Translations under genes and position numbers: made by a program | Assembly: GCF_021398715.1 (NCBI RefSeq) | Contig: NZ_CP090347.1 | Location: 1,860,001-1,924,000, forward strand | Length of the DNA stretch: 64,000 nt | Reading direction: 5' to 3' | From: Microbacterium binotii | GTDB lineage: Bacteria > Actinomycetota > Actinomycetes > Actinomycetales > Microbacteriaceae | The notes under the pieces: generated by a model | Seen by the model: only the letters and a program-made list of their open reading frames with translations | Databases searched by the model: none | Told to the model about the DNA's origin: nothing | Shown: one piece after another, positions 38,828 to 47,631 of the stretch | How positions within the stretch are numbered: position 1 is the first letter of the stretch | How the letters are laid out: each line of letters starts with the position of its first letter

Positions 38828-41262
38828 CGTGCACTCCTGTTCCCTGCGGCGGCGTCGAACGCCTTCTTCGTCGCCTTCTCATCGCGTCGGCCCCCGAAGT
38901 AGGCGGCGATCACCCGCCCGAGGCCGCGCAGCGTCTGCCCGTTCACGAGCGTCAGCACGGCTCCCGTGAGCCGGCGGGTGGCGAGCCCGCCGCTCATCTT
39001 GGAGATGACCCGGAACGGGCCGTTCAGCAGGAACAGCACGTTCAGGTCGGGGGTACCGGCCGCGTCGGCTTTGCGACGGCGGCCGTCGAGGATGCGGAAT
39101 CCGAGCCGGCCGAGGGGGCTGCGCGACTCGGCGAGACGATCCATCGGGTCGTTCTCCCCGAGCGGACCGTCGGGCCATTGCGGGTCGGGGATCTCACGCC
39201 CGAGGAGCGCAGCGAACTCCGCATCCGTCGGAGCGACACCGGCATGCGTCGAGGGCGCGAGCGCCACCCCGTCGCGCTCGACGGTCGCTGTGAGATCCAG
39301 TGCGCCCACGTGCGCGCCGACCGCGATCTCGTACGTGCCGCGCTCGACGACCCACGTGTCGGTCGCGGCGTCGAAGACGCGGAACGTGCGGTCGCCGAAC
39401 GGGAGCGCGACACGGCGCGACTCCCCCGGCTCCAGCCGCACCTTCGCGTATCCCTTCAGCTCGCGACGAGGACGCGTCAGCGCGCTGTCTCCGACGCGTC
39501 CGACATACATCTGGACCACATCGCTGCCGGCACGGGAGCCGGTGTTCGTGACCGTGACCTCGGCGCCGTCGGCACCCACGACGAGATCGGAGTAAGCGAA
39601 TCTCGTGTAGCTCAAGCCGTAGCCGAACGGGAAGGAGACCGGGATGCCGGCCGTGTCATAGTGCCGGTATCCGACGAACGGTCCTTCGCGGTACTCGGCG
39701 GTGCGAGCGGCGCTCGGGAAGGACGCGGCCGTGGGGGTGTCCGCGAGGGCGCGCGGCATCGTCTCCGCCAGTCGACCACCCGGGTCGACCGTACCGGTGA
39801 GCACATCCGCGATGGCCTCGGCTCCGGCCTGGCCGCCGAGGTAGGTGTGCAGCAGCGCGGCCGCATCCGTCGCCCACGGCGTCGAGACCACGCCTCCGGC
39901 ACTGATCAGCACGACCGTTCGGGAGTTCACCCGGTGCACGTCTCGCAGCAGACGAACCTGCTCGTCCGGCAGATCGAGGCTCGTGCGGTCCATTCCCTCC
40001 GACTCGGCGATCTCGGGAAGCCCGAGGCTGAGCACCACGACATCGGCGCGCGCGGCGAGCGTCAGAGCCTCCGCGCGTAGCGCCTCGTCGACGCTGCCAT
40101 CGCGGCGGAATCCTTCCGCGACGCCCACGACCTCGAGGGTCGAGTCCGGCAGCACCTCGGCGAGGGTCGGAAGCATGGTGGGGTTCACGAGCGAAGAGCC
40201 GGCGCCCTGGTAGCGGGGCGCGGTGGCGAACGCACCGACGAGAGCCACCCTGGTGCCTGCCGCGAGCGGCAGCAGGTCGTCCTCATTGCGCAGCAGCACC
40301 GCGGACTCCGCAGCGGCCCGTCGGGCGAGCGCGTGATGCGCGGGCAGATCGACGATCGCGGCCGCGCGTTCACTCACGCGGCGCACCATGTCGATGAGCT
40401 CCGCGACGCGGGCGTCGAGGTCGGTCACCGCGAGCCGTCCGGACTCCACCGCAGCCACGATCTCGCGCGCGGAGTCGAACCCCGGCGAGGGCATCTCGAG
40501 GGCGGCCCCGGCGGCGACGGCGGCGACGGCGTCGTTGGACCCGCCCCAGTCGGAGATGACCGCGCCGTCGAAGCCCCACTCGTCGCGCAGGATCTCGGTC
40601 AGCAGGTGGGCGTTCTCGTGGGCGTAGACGCCGTTGACGAGGTTGTACGAGGACATGATCGCCCAGGGGGCGGCCTCGCGGACGACGATCTCGAAAGCGG
40701 TCAGGTAGATCTCGCGCAGCGTGCGCTCGTCGACGACGGAGTCGCTCACCATGCGACGCAGTTCCTGGCTGTTGACCGCAAAGTGCTTGGGAGTGGCGGC
40801 GACGCCCTCGGACTGGATGCCGCGGACATAGGCGGCGGCCAGGCGGCCCGCGAGCTCGGGATCCTCGGAGAAGTACTCGAAGCTGCGGCCTCCGAGGGGG
40901 CTGCGCTTGATGTTGAGGCCCGGCCCGAGCAGGACGCCGACGCCCTGCGAGGATGCCTCACGGCCCAGAGCCGCACCGATCTGCTCGGCCAGCTCGTCGT
41001 CCCAGCTTCCGGCGATCGTGGCGGCGGTCGGGAAGCAGGTGGCGGGTTCCGAGCCGTTGATGCCGAGGTGGTCGGCGGAGCCGACCTGCTTGCGCACACC
41101 GTGAGGGCCGTCCGCCATCCACACCGGGGGCAGGGAGATGCGCTCGATGGCGCGCGTCTGCCAGGTGTTGGCGCCGCTCAGCAGCGCGGCTTTCTCGAGC
41201 AGCGAGAGACTCGCCACGAGCGAGGGGGTGTCTTTCACAATGGGTCTTTCTTGATCGTTCAT
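38824..41262 (-). CDS. Family 3 glycoside hydrolase, cytoplasmic (beta-glucosidase-like)
   Basis: 812 aa. Standard order: GH3 N-terminal barrel (about 18-300) with PPVWMADGPHGVRKQ, TPKHFAVNSQE (Lys159-His160) and nucleophile Asp238 in VISDWGG; GH3 C-terminal domain (about 335-560); fibronectin III-like domain (about 600-680). An extra C-terminal stretch of about 100 residues (LNVLFLLNGPFRVISKMSGGLATRRL) follows. No signal peptide. Likely cleaves beta-linked oligosaccharides taken up by the cell. The coupled overlap with the GtrA gene is unusual for a catabolic enzyme. Start ATG 41262 chosen by the family N-terminus. Confidence 0.9.
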   Translation of the reverse strand: MNDQERPIVKDTPSLVASLSLLEKAALLSGANTWQTRAIERISLPPVWMADGPHGVRKQVGSADHLGINGSEPATCFPTAATIAGSWDDELAEQIGAALGREASSQGVGVLLGPGLNIKRSPLGGRSFEYFSEDPELAGRLAAAYVRGIQSEGVAATPKHFAVNSQELRRMVSDSVVDERTLREIYLTAFEIVVREAAPWAIMSSYNLVNGVYAHENAHLLTEILRDEWGFDGAVISDWGGSNDAVAAVAAGAALEMPSPGFDSAREIVAAVESGRLAVTDLDARVAELIDMVRRVSERAAAIVDLPAHHALARRAAAESAVLLRNEDDLLPLAAGTRVALVGAFATAPRYQGAGSSLVNPTMLPTLAEVLPDSTLEVVGVAEGFRRDGSVDEALRAEALTLAARADVVVLSLGLPEIAESEGMDRTSLDLPDEQVRLLRDVHRVNSRTVVLISAGGVVSTPWATDAAALLHTYLGGQAGAEAIADVLTGTVDPGGRLAETMPRALADTPTAASFPSAARTAEYREGPFVGYRHYDTAGIPVSFPFGYGLSYTRFAYSDLVVGADGAEVTVTNTGSRAGSDVVQMYVGRVGDSALTRPRRELKGYAKVRLEPGESRRVALPFGDRTFRVFDAATDTWVVERGTYEIAVGAHVGALDLTATVERDGVALAPSTHAGVAPTDAEFAALLGREIPDPQWPDGPLGENDPMDRLAESRSPLGRLGFRILDGRRRKADAAGTPDLNVLFLLNGPFRVISKMSGGLATRRLTGAVLTLVNGQTLRGLGRVIAAYFGGRRDEKATKKAFDAAAGNRSAR

Positions 41263-41334
41263 CGCGCGTCGAGCGCGGGAGTGGTGAGTGGCCGCCGGGC
41301 CGGCGAGCAGATTCTCCGACCCGGCGACCACGGC

Positions 41335-44295
41335 TCATCCGGCCGTCACGGTGCTGCGACGGTGACGACGCACGCGCAGCACGACCATGACGACGGCTCC
41401 CAGGATCAGCAGTCCCATCACCGACGTGATGACGATCTGCCACACGACCCACGCCGGCGGCGTGTAGGCGACGGTCGCGCCAGGAGCGAGTCCGTTCATC
41501 GCGTTCGAGTTGGCGACCGTGAACAGGATGTTGTGGGTCGCCTGACGGATGTCCGTCACGGCCTTGGCCGAGCTCGAGTCGTTGAACGACTTGGAGGGCT
41601 GGAAGGTCAGCATCAGGTCGGTGCCGCCCGCGATGCCCTCGTTGGGGTTCATGTAGGGGTAGAGGTTGAAGTCCGAGATGGCGAAGCCTTCGAAGCCCCA
41701 CTCCCCCCGCAGGACCGTGTCCATGAGCGCCTCGGAGCCACCCGCCCAATGCGAGCCGATGCGGTTGAACGAGCTCATGATGCCCGCTGCGCCGATCGTC
41801 GTGGTGTCCAGGGTGCCCTGATCGTCGGCGAGGTAGGTGACATCCATGGAGATGTTCTTGACGCCGATCTCGAACGGCTTCAGGTAGATCTCACGGATGG
41901 CCTGCTCGTTCGCCCAGGTGGCGAGACCGTTGTTGACGCGGTTCGTCTCCTGCTCGTTCATCGCATAGTGCTTGATGAGCGTGTAGACGCCCTTCGTGCC
42001 GACACCGTTCGCGACGGCCGTGAGCATCTCGCCCGAGAGCACGGGGTCCTCGGAGTAGTACTCGAAGTTGCGCCCGCCGAACGGAGAGCGATGCAGGTTC
42101 ACCGCCGGTGCGTACCAACCGTTGATGTTCTTGAAGATCGCCTCGTTGCCGAGCATCACACCCATCGCGCGTCCCAGTTCCACATCCCACGTCTGTGCGA
42201 TGAGCACTTCGGACGGGTAGGCGGTGCCGTTGATCGCGGAGTTGATGAACGACGAGAAGCCTGCGGGGCCGTCCGGCTCGAGCGTCTGGGGCTTGCCGAT
42301 GGAACCGATGGCGGCCGTCTGGTAGGCACCGTTCAGGAGCATCGCGGACATGTCTCCGACGCTCAGCGAGTCCAGCAGCTCGTCCCACTTCGGGTCGTCC
42401 TTCGCGAGACCGCGCATGTCGATGAGCGACAGGTCGGATGCGGCGCCGGTGGCGGGCATCTCACCCTCGAAGGCGTCGGCCTCGGCCTCGGCGTCCCATG
42501 CGTCGAACCCTGCGGCGACCGCCTCGTCCGCCACGAGCATGTCGCCCGTCGGAGCGGTCGGGAAGGTGCCCGCGAAATCGGCGCGAGAGAACACGGGGAT
42601 CTTCCCGGCCTCGCCGTCGGTGGTGAACTGGGCCGACACGTCGTCGAACTGGTTCGTGACCTCGGTGAGGTCCGAGGCGCGGTGGTCGTCACCGGAGTAG
42701 ACGACGTCCTCGGCGACCGTGTAGCGAACCGGCTCGGTTCCCGCCGCCACGGTGTGAGAGTCGGTCCGGACGGTGAGCTCGTACTCCCCCGCCTCGAGCA
42801 CGTAGGCACGCTCGTTCAGGTAGTCGTAGGACGCCATGTCCTCGACCGCGACCTCGATCGTCACCTGCTCGCTCGAGCCGGGCTCGATGACGCCCGTCTT
42901 GGCGAAGCCGCCGAGCACCACGGCGGGCTTCTCGATGCCGCCCGGCGTGTACGGGGCCGAGTAGTACAGCTGCACCACATCACGACCGGCGACCGAGCCG
43001 GTGTTGGTCACGTTCACGGTGACCGCGATGTTGCCGTCGACGCCGCCCGCTTCCGTGCCGGTGATGGCCCACGCGAAGTCGGTGTAGCTCAGTCCGTAGC
43101 CGAACGGGTAGACGACGGCCTGGTCGTAGTCGATGAAGCCCTCGACCGCGGCGGTCTCGTAGTAGCGGTAGCCGAAGTAGATGCCCTCTGCGTAGTTGAC
43201 GAAGGGCGCCTCATCGGTGACCGTCGCGTTCGACGTCGCGCTCTCCGTCACGGGGACCGGATACGACGGGGCGACGTTGTCGTAGATGAAGTTGCCGAAG
43301 TTGGCGAACGTCGGGTCGGCCGTGAAGTCGTCGGCCCAGAGATCGACGGTACGACCGGAGGGGTTCACTTCGCCCGAAAGGATGCGTCCGAGCGCGTTGA
43401 AGGCCGTTGCACCGGGCGAGCCCGCCAGCAGCACGGCGTCGATGCCCGCGTCGCGCTGCAGGTCGCCGAGCTCGAGGGTGGTCGAGGCGTTCACGACGAC
43501 GACGACCTTCTCGAAGTTGGCTTGGGCGAGTGCGATCATGTCGCGCTCGTCCTTGTTGAGCTCGAGCTGGTGCTGACCCGGCTCGGCGTTGTCATCCCAC
43601 GCCGACATGTCCTGGGTCAGGTCGCCGCCCTCGCCACCGGGACGGCCGATGAACACGATGGCCGCGTCGTTGAACTGCCCGAACGTGCCCGCCTGCGCCT
43701 CGTACTGTGCCACCGGCATCTCACCGATGTTGTACGTGGAGATGTCAGGGCGGTCCATCTCGATGTGACCGCGCGGGTTCTCCGCGGCGAAGCTCTCGAT
43801 GGCGCTGTACACGGCGTCATTCACACCGAAGCCGGCGTTCTCGATGCCCTGGCGGGCGGTGATCGCCGAGTTGGTGTCGACCGAGCCCGAACCGGAGCCG
43901 CCGTAGACGGGGTCGGCGGCCGCGCGACCGAACATGGTGACCTGGGCGCCACCCGCGAGAGGCAGGGCCGCCGCGTCGTTCTTGGCGAGCACGATGCCGC
44001 CGGCGCCGATCTGCTCGACGAGGTCCAGCGCTGCCGCATCCACCTCGTCGAGCGAGGCGTAGTCGGCCGAGTAGTACTCGGTGTCCCACCCCTCGGACTC
44101 CTCCGAGTTCGTGAACGTGTAGGTGCCGGAGCCGAGCTGCGAGGCCACCCATCCGGTCGCGACGTTGAGTGCGACGTTGACGACGACCGTCAGGATCGTC
44201 ACGAGGGCGATGATCGGGATCCAGATCGCCAGGTACTTCTTGTTGGACATTCGGGCCTTCACGGCCGCGGCGCCCGAGGATGGGCGTGCGTTCAC
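41335..44295 (-). CDS. Family 3 glycoside hydrolase, domain-permuted and anchored at both ends
   Basis: 986 aa. A transmembrane helix at about 21-45 starts the protein and a second (about 947-973) ends it before a basic tail, so the whole catalytic part lies outside. Domains are in reverse order: GH3 C-terminal-type domain first (about 90-390), fibronectin III-like domain (about 410-520), then the N-terminal-type barrel (about 640-930). The barrel has LIKHYAMNEQETNR and the nucleophile Asp875 in FAISDFN, where most relatives have SDW. Rumen beta-glucosidases with swapped domain order are known. GTG start with AAGGAG upstream. Substrate unknown, probably beta-glucoside or related glycan at the cell surface. 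Confidence 0.88.
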   Translation of the reverse strand: MNARPSSGAAAVKARMSNKKYLAIWIPIIALVTILTVVVNVALNVATGWVASQLGSGTYTFTNSEESEGWDTEYYSADYASLDEVDAAALDLVEQIGAGGIVLAKNDAAALPLAGGAQVTMFGRAAADPVYGGSGSGSVDTNSAITARQGIENAGFGVNDAVYSAIESFAAENPRGHIEMDRPDISTYNIGEMPVAQYEAQAGTFGQFNDAAIVFIGRPGGEGGDLTQDMSAWDDNAEPGQHQLELNKDERDMIALAQANFEKVVVVVNASTTLELGDLQRDAGIDAVLLAGSPGATAFNALGRILSGEVNPSGRTVDLWADDFTADPTFANFGNFIYDNVAPSYPVPVTESATSNATVTDEAPFVNYAEGIYFGYRYYETAAVEGFIDYDQAVVYPFGYGLSYTDFAWAITGTEAGGVDGNIAVTVNVTNTGSVAGRDVVQLYYSAPYTPGGIEKPAVVLGGFAKTGVIEPGSSEQVTIEVAVEDMASYDYLNERAYVLEAGEYELTVRTDSHTVAAGTEPVRYTVAEDVVYSGDDHRASDLTEVTNQFDDVSAQFTTDGEAGKIPVFSRADFAGTFPTAPTGDMLVADEAVAAGFDAWDAEAEADAFEGEMPATGAASDLSLIDMRGLAKDDPKWDELLDSLSVGDMSAMLLNGAYQTAAIGSIGKPQTLEPDGPAGFSSFINSAINGTAYPSEVLIAQTWDVELGRAMGVMLGNEAIFKNINGWYAPAVNLHRSPFGGRNFEYYSEDPVLSGEMLTAVANGVGTKGVYTLIKHYAMNEQETNRVNNGLATWANEQAIREIYLKPFEIGVKNISMDVTYLADDQGTLDTTTIGAAGIMSSFNRIGSHWAGGSEALMDTVLRGEWGFEGFAISDFNLYPYMNPNEGIAGGTDLMLTFQPSKSFNDSSSAKAVTDIRQATHNILFTVANSNAMNGLAPGATVAYTPPAWVVWQIVITSVMGLLILGAVVMVVLRVRRHRRSTVTAG

Positions 44296-44335
44296 GACGG
44301 TTCTCCTTCGGTGGTGTGACGCGTTATCGGACAGC

Positions 44336-44362
44336 CCACCCGGCGGCTGAGCCGCCGGGTGG
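44336..44362 (-). terminator. Hairpin after the small lipoprotein gene
   Basis: CCACCCGGCGGC and GCCGCCGGGTGG form a perfect 12-bp stem with a 3-base loop, 9 bases after the lipoprotein stop and 40 bases before the next GTG. No T-run, so it may act as a partial terminator or mRNA 3'-end stabiliser. Confidence 0.6.
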
Positions 44363-44371
44363 AGCCGGATA

Positions 44372-44779
44372 TCAGTTGGAGGCCTCGGAGATGGTGCCGT
44401 CCTGGTCGATCTGGTAGGTCGTGCCCGACTCGGCCGAGACGGCCTCGATGACGTACTTGCCGTCCTTCACGTTGACCGTGCCGGTCACGCGCTCGGCGGC
44501 GTCGGACTTGACGAAGGGCATGACGAGCAGACCGTACTTCTCGGTCGGCTGCTTGACGTCGCCGGCGAGCATGATCTGCGTGAGGTTCGCGTTCTCGGCA
44601 AGCGCGTCCTCGACGGCCTGACGGGCCGTGGTCAGGTCGTCGGCGACATCCACGTCGGCGGCCTGGTTCTGGGACGTGGCGGGGGCGGTGTCGCCCGACG
44701 AGCACGCGGCGAGCCCGAAGGTGCCGGTGGCTGCGATGAGGGTTGCGAGGACCGCTGCGCGCATCTTGGTGGTGTTCAT
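44372..44779 (-). CDS. Small lipoprotein of unknown function
   Basis: 135 aa. Signal peptide with lipobox LAAC (Cys26), then an acidic, Ser/Ala-rich linker and a compact domain of about 90 residues rich in beta-strand-like stretches (YGLLVMPFVKSD, GTVNVKDGKYVIEAVS, TTYQIDQDG). AAAAGGAG lies 5 bases from the ATG. Sandwiched between two extracytoplasmic GH3 genes and flanked by hairpins on both sides, so it may be made in different amounts from them. No family recognised. Confidence 0.8.
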   Translation of the reverse strand: MNTTKMRAAVLATLIAATGTFGLAACSSGDTAPATSQNQAADVDVADDLTTARQAVEDALAENANLTQIMLAGDVKQPTEKYGLLVMPFVKSDAAERVTGTVNVKDGKYVIEAVSAESGTTYQIDQDGTISEASN

Positions 44780-44875
44780 GTCTGCTCCTTTTGTGTTCTC
44801 CCGGACGCTTCCACCGCCCGGGTCCTGCTGTGCTGCTCACCGGGGCGCGACGCATCGGCTCCGGTGTGCGTGGTG

Positions 44876-44915
44876 TCGGATGCGGTCGGCGACCTCGGCC
44901 GCCGACCGCATCCGA
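44876..44915 (-). terminator. Strong hairpin directly after the GH3 lipoprotein gene
   Basis: TCGGATGCGGTCGGC and its exact complement form a 15-bp stem with a 10-base loop, 4 bases after the stop codon at 44920. It should end or trim the GH3 lipoprotein transcript. No T-tract follows. Confidence 0.7.
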
Positions 44916-44919
44916 GGTC

Positions 44920-47277
44920 TCACTCCGAGATCACTCCGGAGTAGTTGAGGCCGAAGCCGTAGTCGTACGTGTTGCCGTCGGCGTCGGTGTAGGGGGTCAT
45001 GTCCTTCGCGACGTCCTCGAGCTGCGCCTCCACCGTGTCCATGTTCGCGGGGAACTGGATCGGCAGACGCCCCTTCGGCTCGTGCAGGCCCAGCGCCACG
45101 TCCAGCAGCGCCGCGTCGCTCGTTCCGAACCCGACGATGAGTGCGTCGGAGTCGGCCTCGAACTCGGCCGGGATGGTCGCGTTGCTCGCCTTCAGCACGG
45201 TGATGAGCGGGATGTCCTTACCGGAGGCCGCAATGGCATCGCGGGCGCGCTCGAAAGCGTCGAGGTCGGACTCGTTCAGCACCTTGGAGGTCTTGCCGTA
45301 GTACGACCGGTTCTCCTTGCTGCCATCGGCCAGCAGGTCACCGCTGATCGAGGTCTGGCGCACGTTCTCGCCGTCCGCCGTGTACGGGCGGTACTGCAGC
45401 GAGAGCGGGTAGAACTCCTTCGTCTCCGGGTCACGACCCGCGTTGGTGAAGGTGCCGCCGTTGTCGGGGCTGTTCAGGCCCACGAGCACCAGATCGACAT
45501 CGCTCAGGTCCGGAGCCGTGTAGCTGACGACCTGCTCGTTCTCATCGAGCACGACCTCGTCGGTCAGGACGGTCCCGAAGTACTCCTCGGCGACCTCGAG
45601 GTCGATCCCGGCGTACTCCTTGTACTCCGCCGGACCGAAGGCGCCGGCGATGCCGACGTTGTAGGAACGCGGGATGTAGACCGTCTTGTCGGACCAGTCC
45701 TCGGCGTCTGCCGCGGTGACGGTCTCACCGTTGTTCTTGAGCATGACGACGGAGTCGAGTTGCGCGTCGTAGCCCGCCTTCACCTTGTCGTCGCTCGCGA
45801 GGATCTTCTTGGACTCCTCGATGTCGACGAACGGGTTCTCGTAGAGGCCCGGGTTCAGCATGAGCGTGAGGATGCGGGCACCGGACTCGCGGAAGCGGGT
45901 CTCCGCGTCGATCTCCTGCTCGCCGGCCTCGAACTCCTGCTGCCACAGGTCGGCCGCCTCGAGGATGTGGGTCGCGTCGTTGACGCCGCCGAACATGTCG
46001 TGACCGGTCTCCAGGACCTTGACGTAGCGCTCGGCCGGAGTCAGGTCTTCGGCGCCCCAGGCCATCGCGATGAAGGCGTCCGGGTCGTTGACGCCGGTCA
46101 TGACACCCCAGTCGGTGACAACGACGCCGTCGTAGCCGTTCTCCTCGCGGAGGATGGCCATGCGGCCGGCGTCGTACGCCGTTCCCGTGCGATCGTCGAA
46201 CAGCGGCTCGCCGTTCTCATCGAGCGCGATCGAGTACGCGGTCATCACAGCCGCGGAGTCGAGCGATCCGAGGAAGCCTTCGGTGTGCTCGGACAGGTTG
46301 CCGCCCGGGTACACGCCGTACTTGCCGGCCTCGGTGTGCGACTCGCGGCCACCCTCGCCGGGACCGTCGCCGGCCCAGTGCTTGATCATGGCGTTGACCG
46401 ACTCGGAGCCCCACGTGTCCTCGCCGGCGGTGCCCTGGAAGCCGCGGACATACGCCGCTGCGAGCTCCTCGTTCTGAGCGACATCCTCACCGAACGTGCC
46501 CGCGACGCGCAGCCAGCGGGGCTCGGTGGCGAGGTCGATCTGCGGACTCAGGGCGGTTGCGATACCCAGGGCGCGGTACTCGGCGGACGCCATCTCACCG
46601 AACTCCTCGGTGTGCGACGCGTCGAAGGTCGCCGCGAGTCCGAGGCTGGACGGCCAGCGGGAGATGTCCGCGCCGTCCGCGTTGTATCCGCCGGAACCGG
46701 CCGTCGAGCGCGGGTCGGAGCTGAAGTTGACCGGCACGTACGGAGTGCCGTCGGTCGCCAGCGTCTCGACGTAGGCCTGCATCTGGTTGACCCACGGCAC
46801 CGTCTCGTCGACGTTGCTTCCGGCGGCGTTGAGGACGTTGCGCAGGTTCGACTCGGAGAGGTAGGTCTCCTGCGCCTCGGTGAGTCCGTCACCCGGGCTT
46901 CGCTCGTGGGAGCTCACCAGCATGAGACCGGCGATCTGCTCGATCGACATCTCGTCGGCGAGGGCAGCAGCGCGCTCCTTGGAGTCGAGGCGCCAGTCCT
47001 CCCACGTGTCGAGTTCGCCGTTGCCGTTCATGTCCTTGAACGCGTACGTCGCGCCGTCGTCCTTGACCTCGAGGAGCTCGATGGGACCCTCGGCGGAGTA
47101 CGACAGTGTCTTCCCGCCCCGGGGGTTCTCGACGACCACGAAATCCGTGGTGCCGTCCGAGACCTCACGGGTCTTGTACGTGGACGAGTCAGCGTCACCG
47201 AATGTGCAACCGGTCAGGGCGATGGCGAGCCCGAATCCGGTGATCACGGCGATCTGCTTGCGTGGCAGAGCCTTCAT
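44920..47277 (-). CDS. Family 3 glycoside hydrolase, lipoprotein
   Basis: 785 aa. Signal peptide with lipobox LTGC (Cys24). A calcium-loop-like segment DMNGNGELDTWEDW at 82-95 precedes the GH3 barrel, which has IKHWAGDGPGEGGRESH (Lys299-His300) and nucleophile Asp389 in VVVTDWGV. The C-terminal GH3 domain (about 550-770) ends with PKGRLPIQFPANMD and a FnIII domain is lacking. Closest in type to exo-beta-glucanases or beta-glucosidases that keep the reverse-facing C-terminal domain. ATG at 47277 chosen because AAAGGGA is 6 bases upstream and the lipobox follows at the right distance. First gene of the ten-gene minus-strand run. Confidence 0.88.
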   Translation of the reverse strand: MKALPRKQIAVITGFGLAIALTGCTFGDADSSTYKTREVSDGTTDFVVVENPRGGKTLSYSAEGPIELLEVKDDGATYAFKDMNGNGELDTWEDWRLDSKERAAALADEMSIEQIAGLMLVSSHERSPGDGLTEAQETYLSESNLRNVLNAAGSNVDETVPWVNQMQAYVETLATDGTPYVPVNFSSDPRSTAGSGGYNADGADISRWPSSLGLAATFDASHTEEFGEMASAEYRALGIATALSPQIDLATEPRWLRVAGTFGEDVAQNEELAAAYVRGFQGTAGEDTWGSESVNAMIKHWAGDGPGEGGRESHTEAGKYGVYPGGNLSEHTEGFLGSLDSAAVMTAYSIALDENGEPLFDDRTGTAYDAGRMAILREENGYDGVVVTDWGVMTGVNDPDAFIAMAWGAEDLTPAERYVKVLETGHDMFGGVNDATHILEAADLWQQEFEAGEQEIDAETRFRESGARILTLMLNPGLYENPFVDIEESKKILASDDKVKAGYDAQLDSVVMLKNNGETVTAADAEDWSDKTVYIPRSYNVGIAGAFGPAEYKEYAGIDLEVAEEYFGTVLTDEVVLDENEQVVSYTAPDLSDVDLVLVGLNSPDNGGTFTNAGRDPETKEFYPLSLQYRPYTADGENVRQTSISGDLLADGSKENRSYYGKTSKVLNESDLDAFERARDAIAASGKDIPLITVLKASNATIPAEFEADSDALIVGFGTSDAALLDVALGLHEPKGRLPIQFPANMDTVEAQLEDVAKDMTPYTDADGNTYDYGFGLNYSGVISE

Positions 47278-47442
47278 TGGCATTTCCCTTTCGTCATCGA
47301 CGACACCCGCACGCGCCATGCGCGCGAATGCTGGCCCCGCCTCTGGGGCCGCACCGTCGATCTCCGCGACTGCGGGACTCTCGGACGGGTACCGAGAGAC
47401 CATTCAGGGGCGGTCTGGTGCTTCTTCGAGGCTGTCATCGCG

Positions 47443-47456
47443 GGATCGGCCGATCC
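47443..47456. promoter_or_regulatory. Perfect palindrome, candidate operator for the GH3 cluster
   Basis: GGATCGGCCGATCC is a perfect 14-bp palindrome 166 bases upstream of the GH3 lipoprotein ATG. It could bind a dimeric regulator; no matching regulator gene is adjacent, so this is a candidate only. Confidence 0.3.
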
Positions 47457-47583
47457 GGGTTTGCGCATGATCGGTCGATTCCGCTGCACAACCTGTCATC
47501 CCCGCGGCCACGCCGTGATCGGTTCGTTATCCGAAGGGGCCATCTCGGTCATCGAAGAAGCGAGAGGAACGGCCGGGAAACGA

Positions 47584-47612
47584 GGGACGGCCCCGCTGCG
47601 CGGGGCCGTCCC
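47584..47612 (-). terminator. Terminator of the ABC operon
   Basis: GGGACGGCCCCG and CGGGGCCGTCCC form a perfect 12-bp stem with a 5-base loop, 19 bases after the permease stop; followed on the minus strand by TCGTTTCC. Confidence 0.85.
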
Positions 47613-47631
47613 TCCTTTCAATCTGCTCGGT

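Larger units (their letters stand above)
47278..47631. other. Intergenic region upstream of the GH3 lipoprotein gene
   Basis: 354 bases without a convincing gene. It should hold the promoter for the GH3 run and the 3' end of the ABC operon. Visible structure: inverted repeat CTCTCGG-N7-CCGAGAG (47378-47398), a perfect 14-bp palindrome GGATCGGCCGATCC (47443-47456), and the ABC-operon terminator at 47584-47612. No confident -10/-35 pair was found. Confidence 0.6.
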
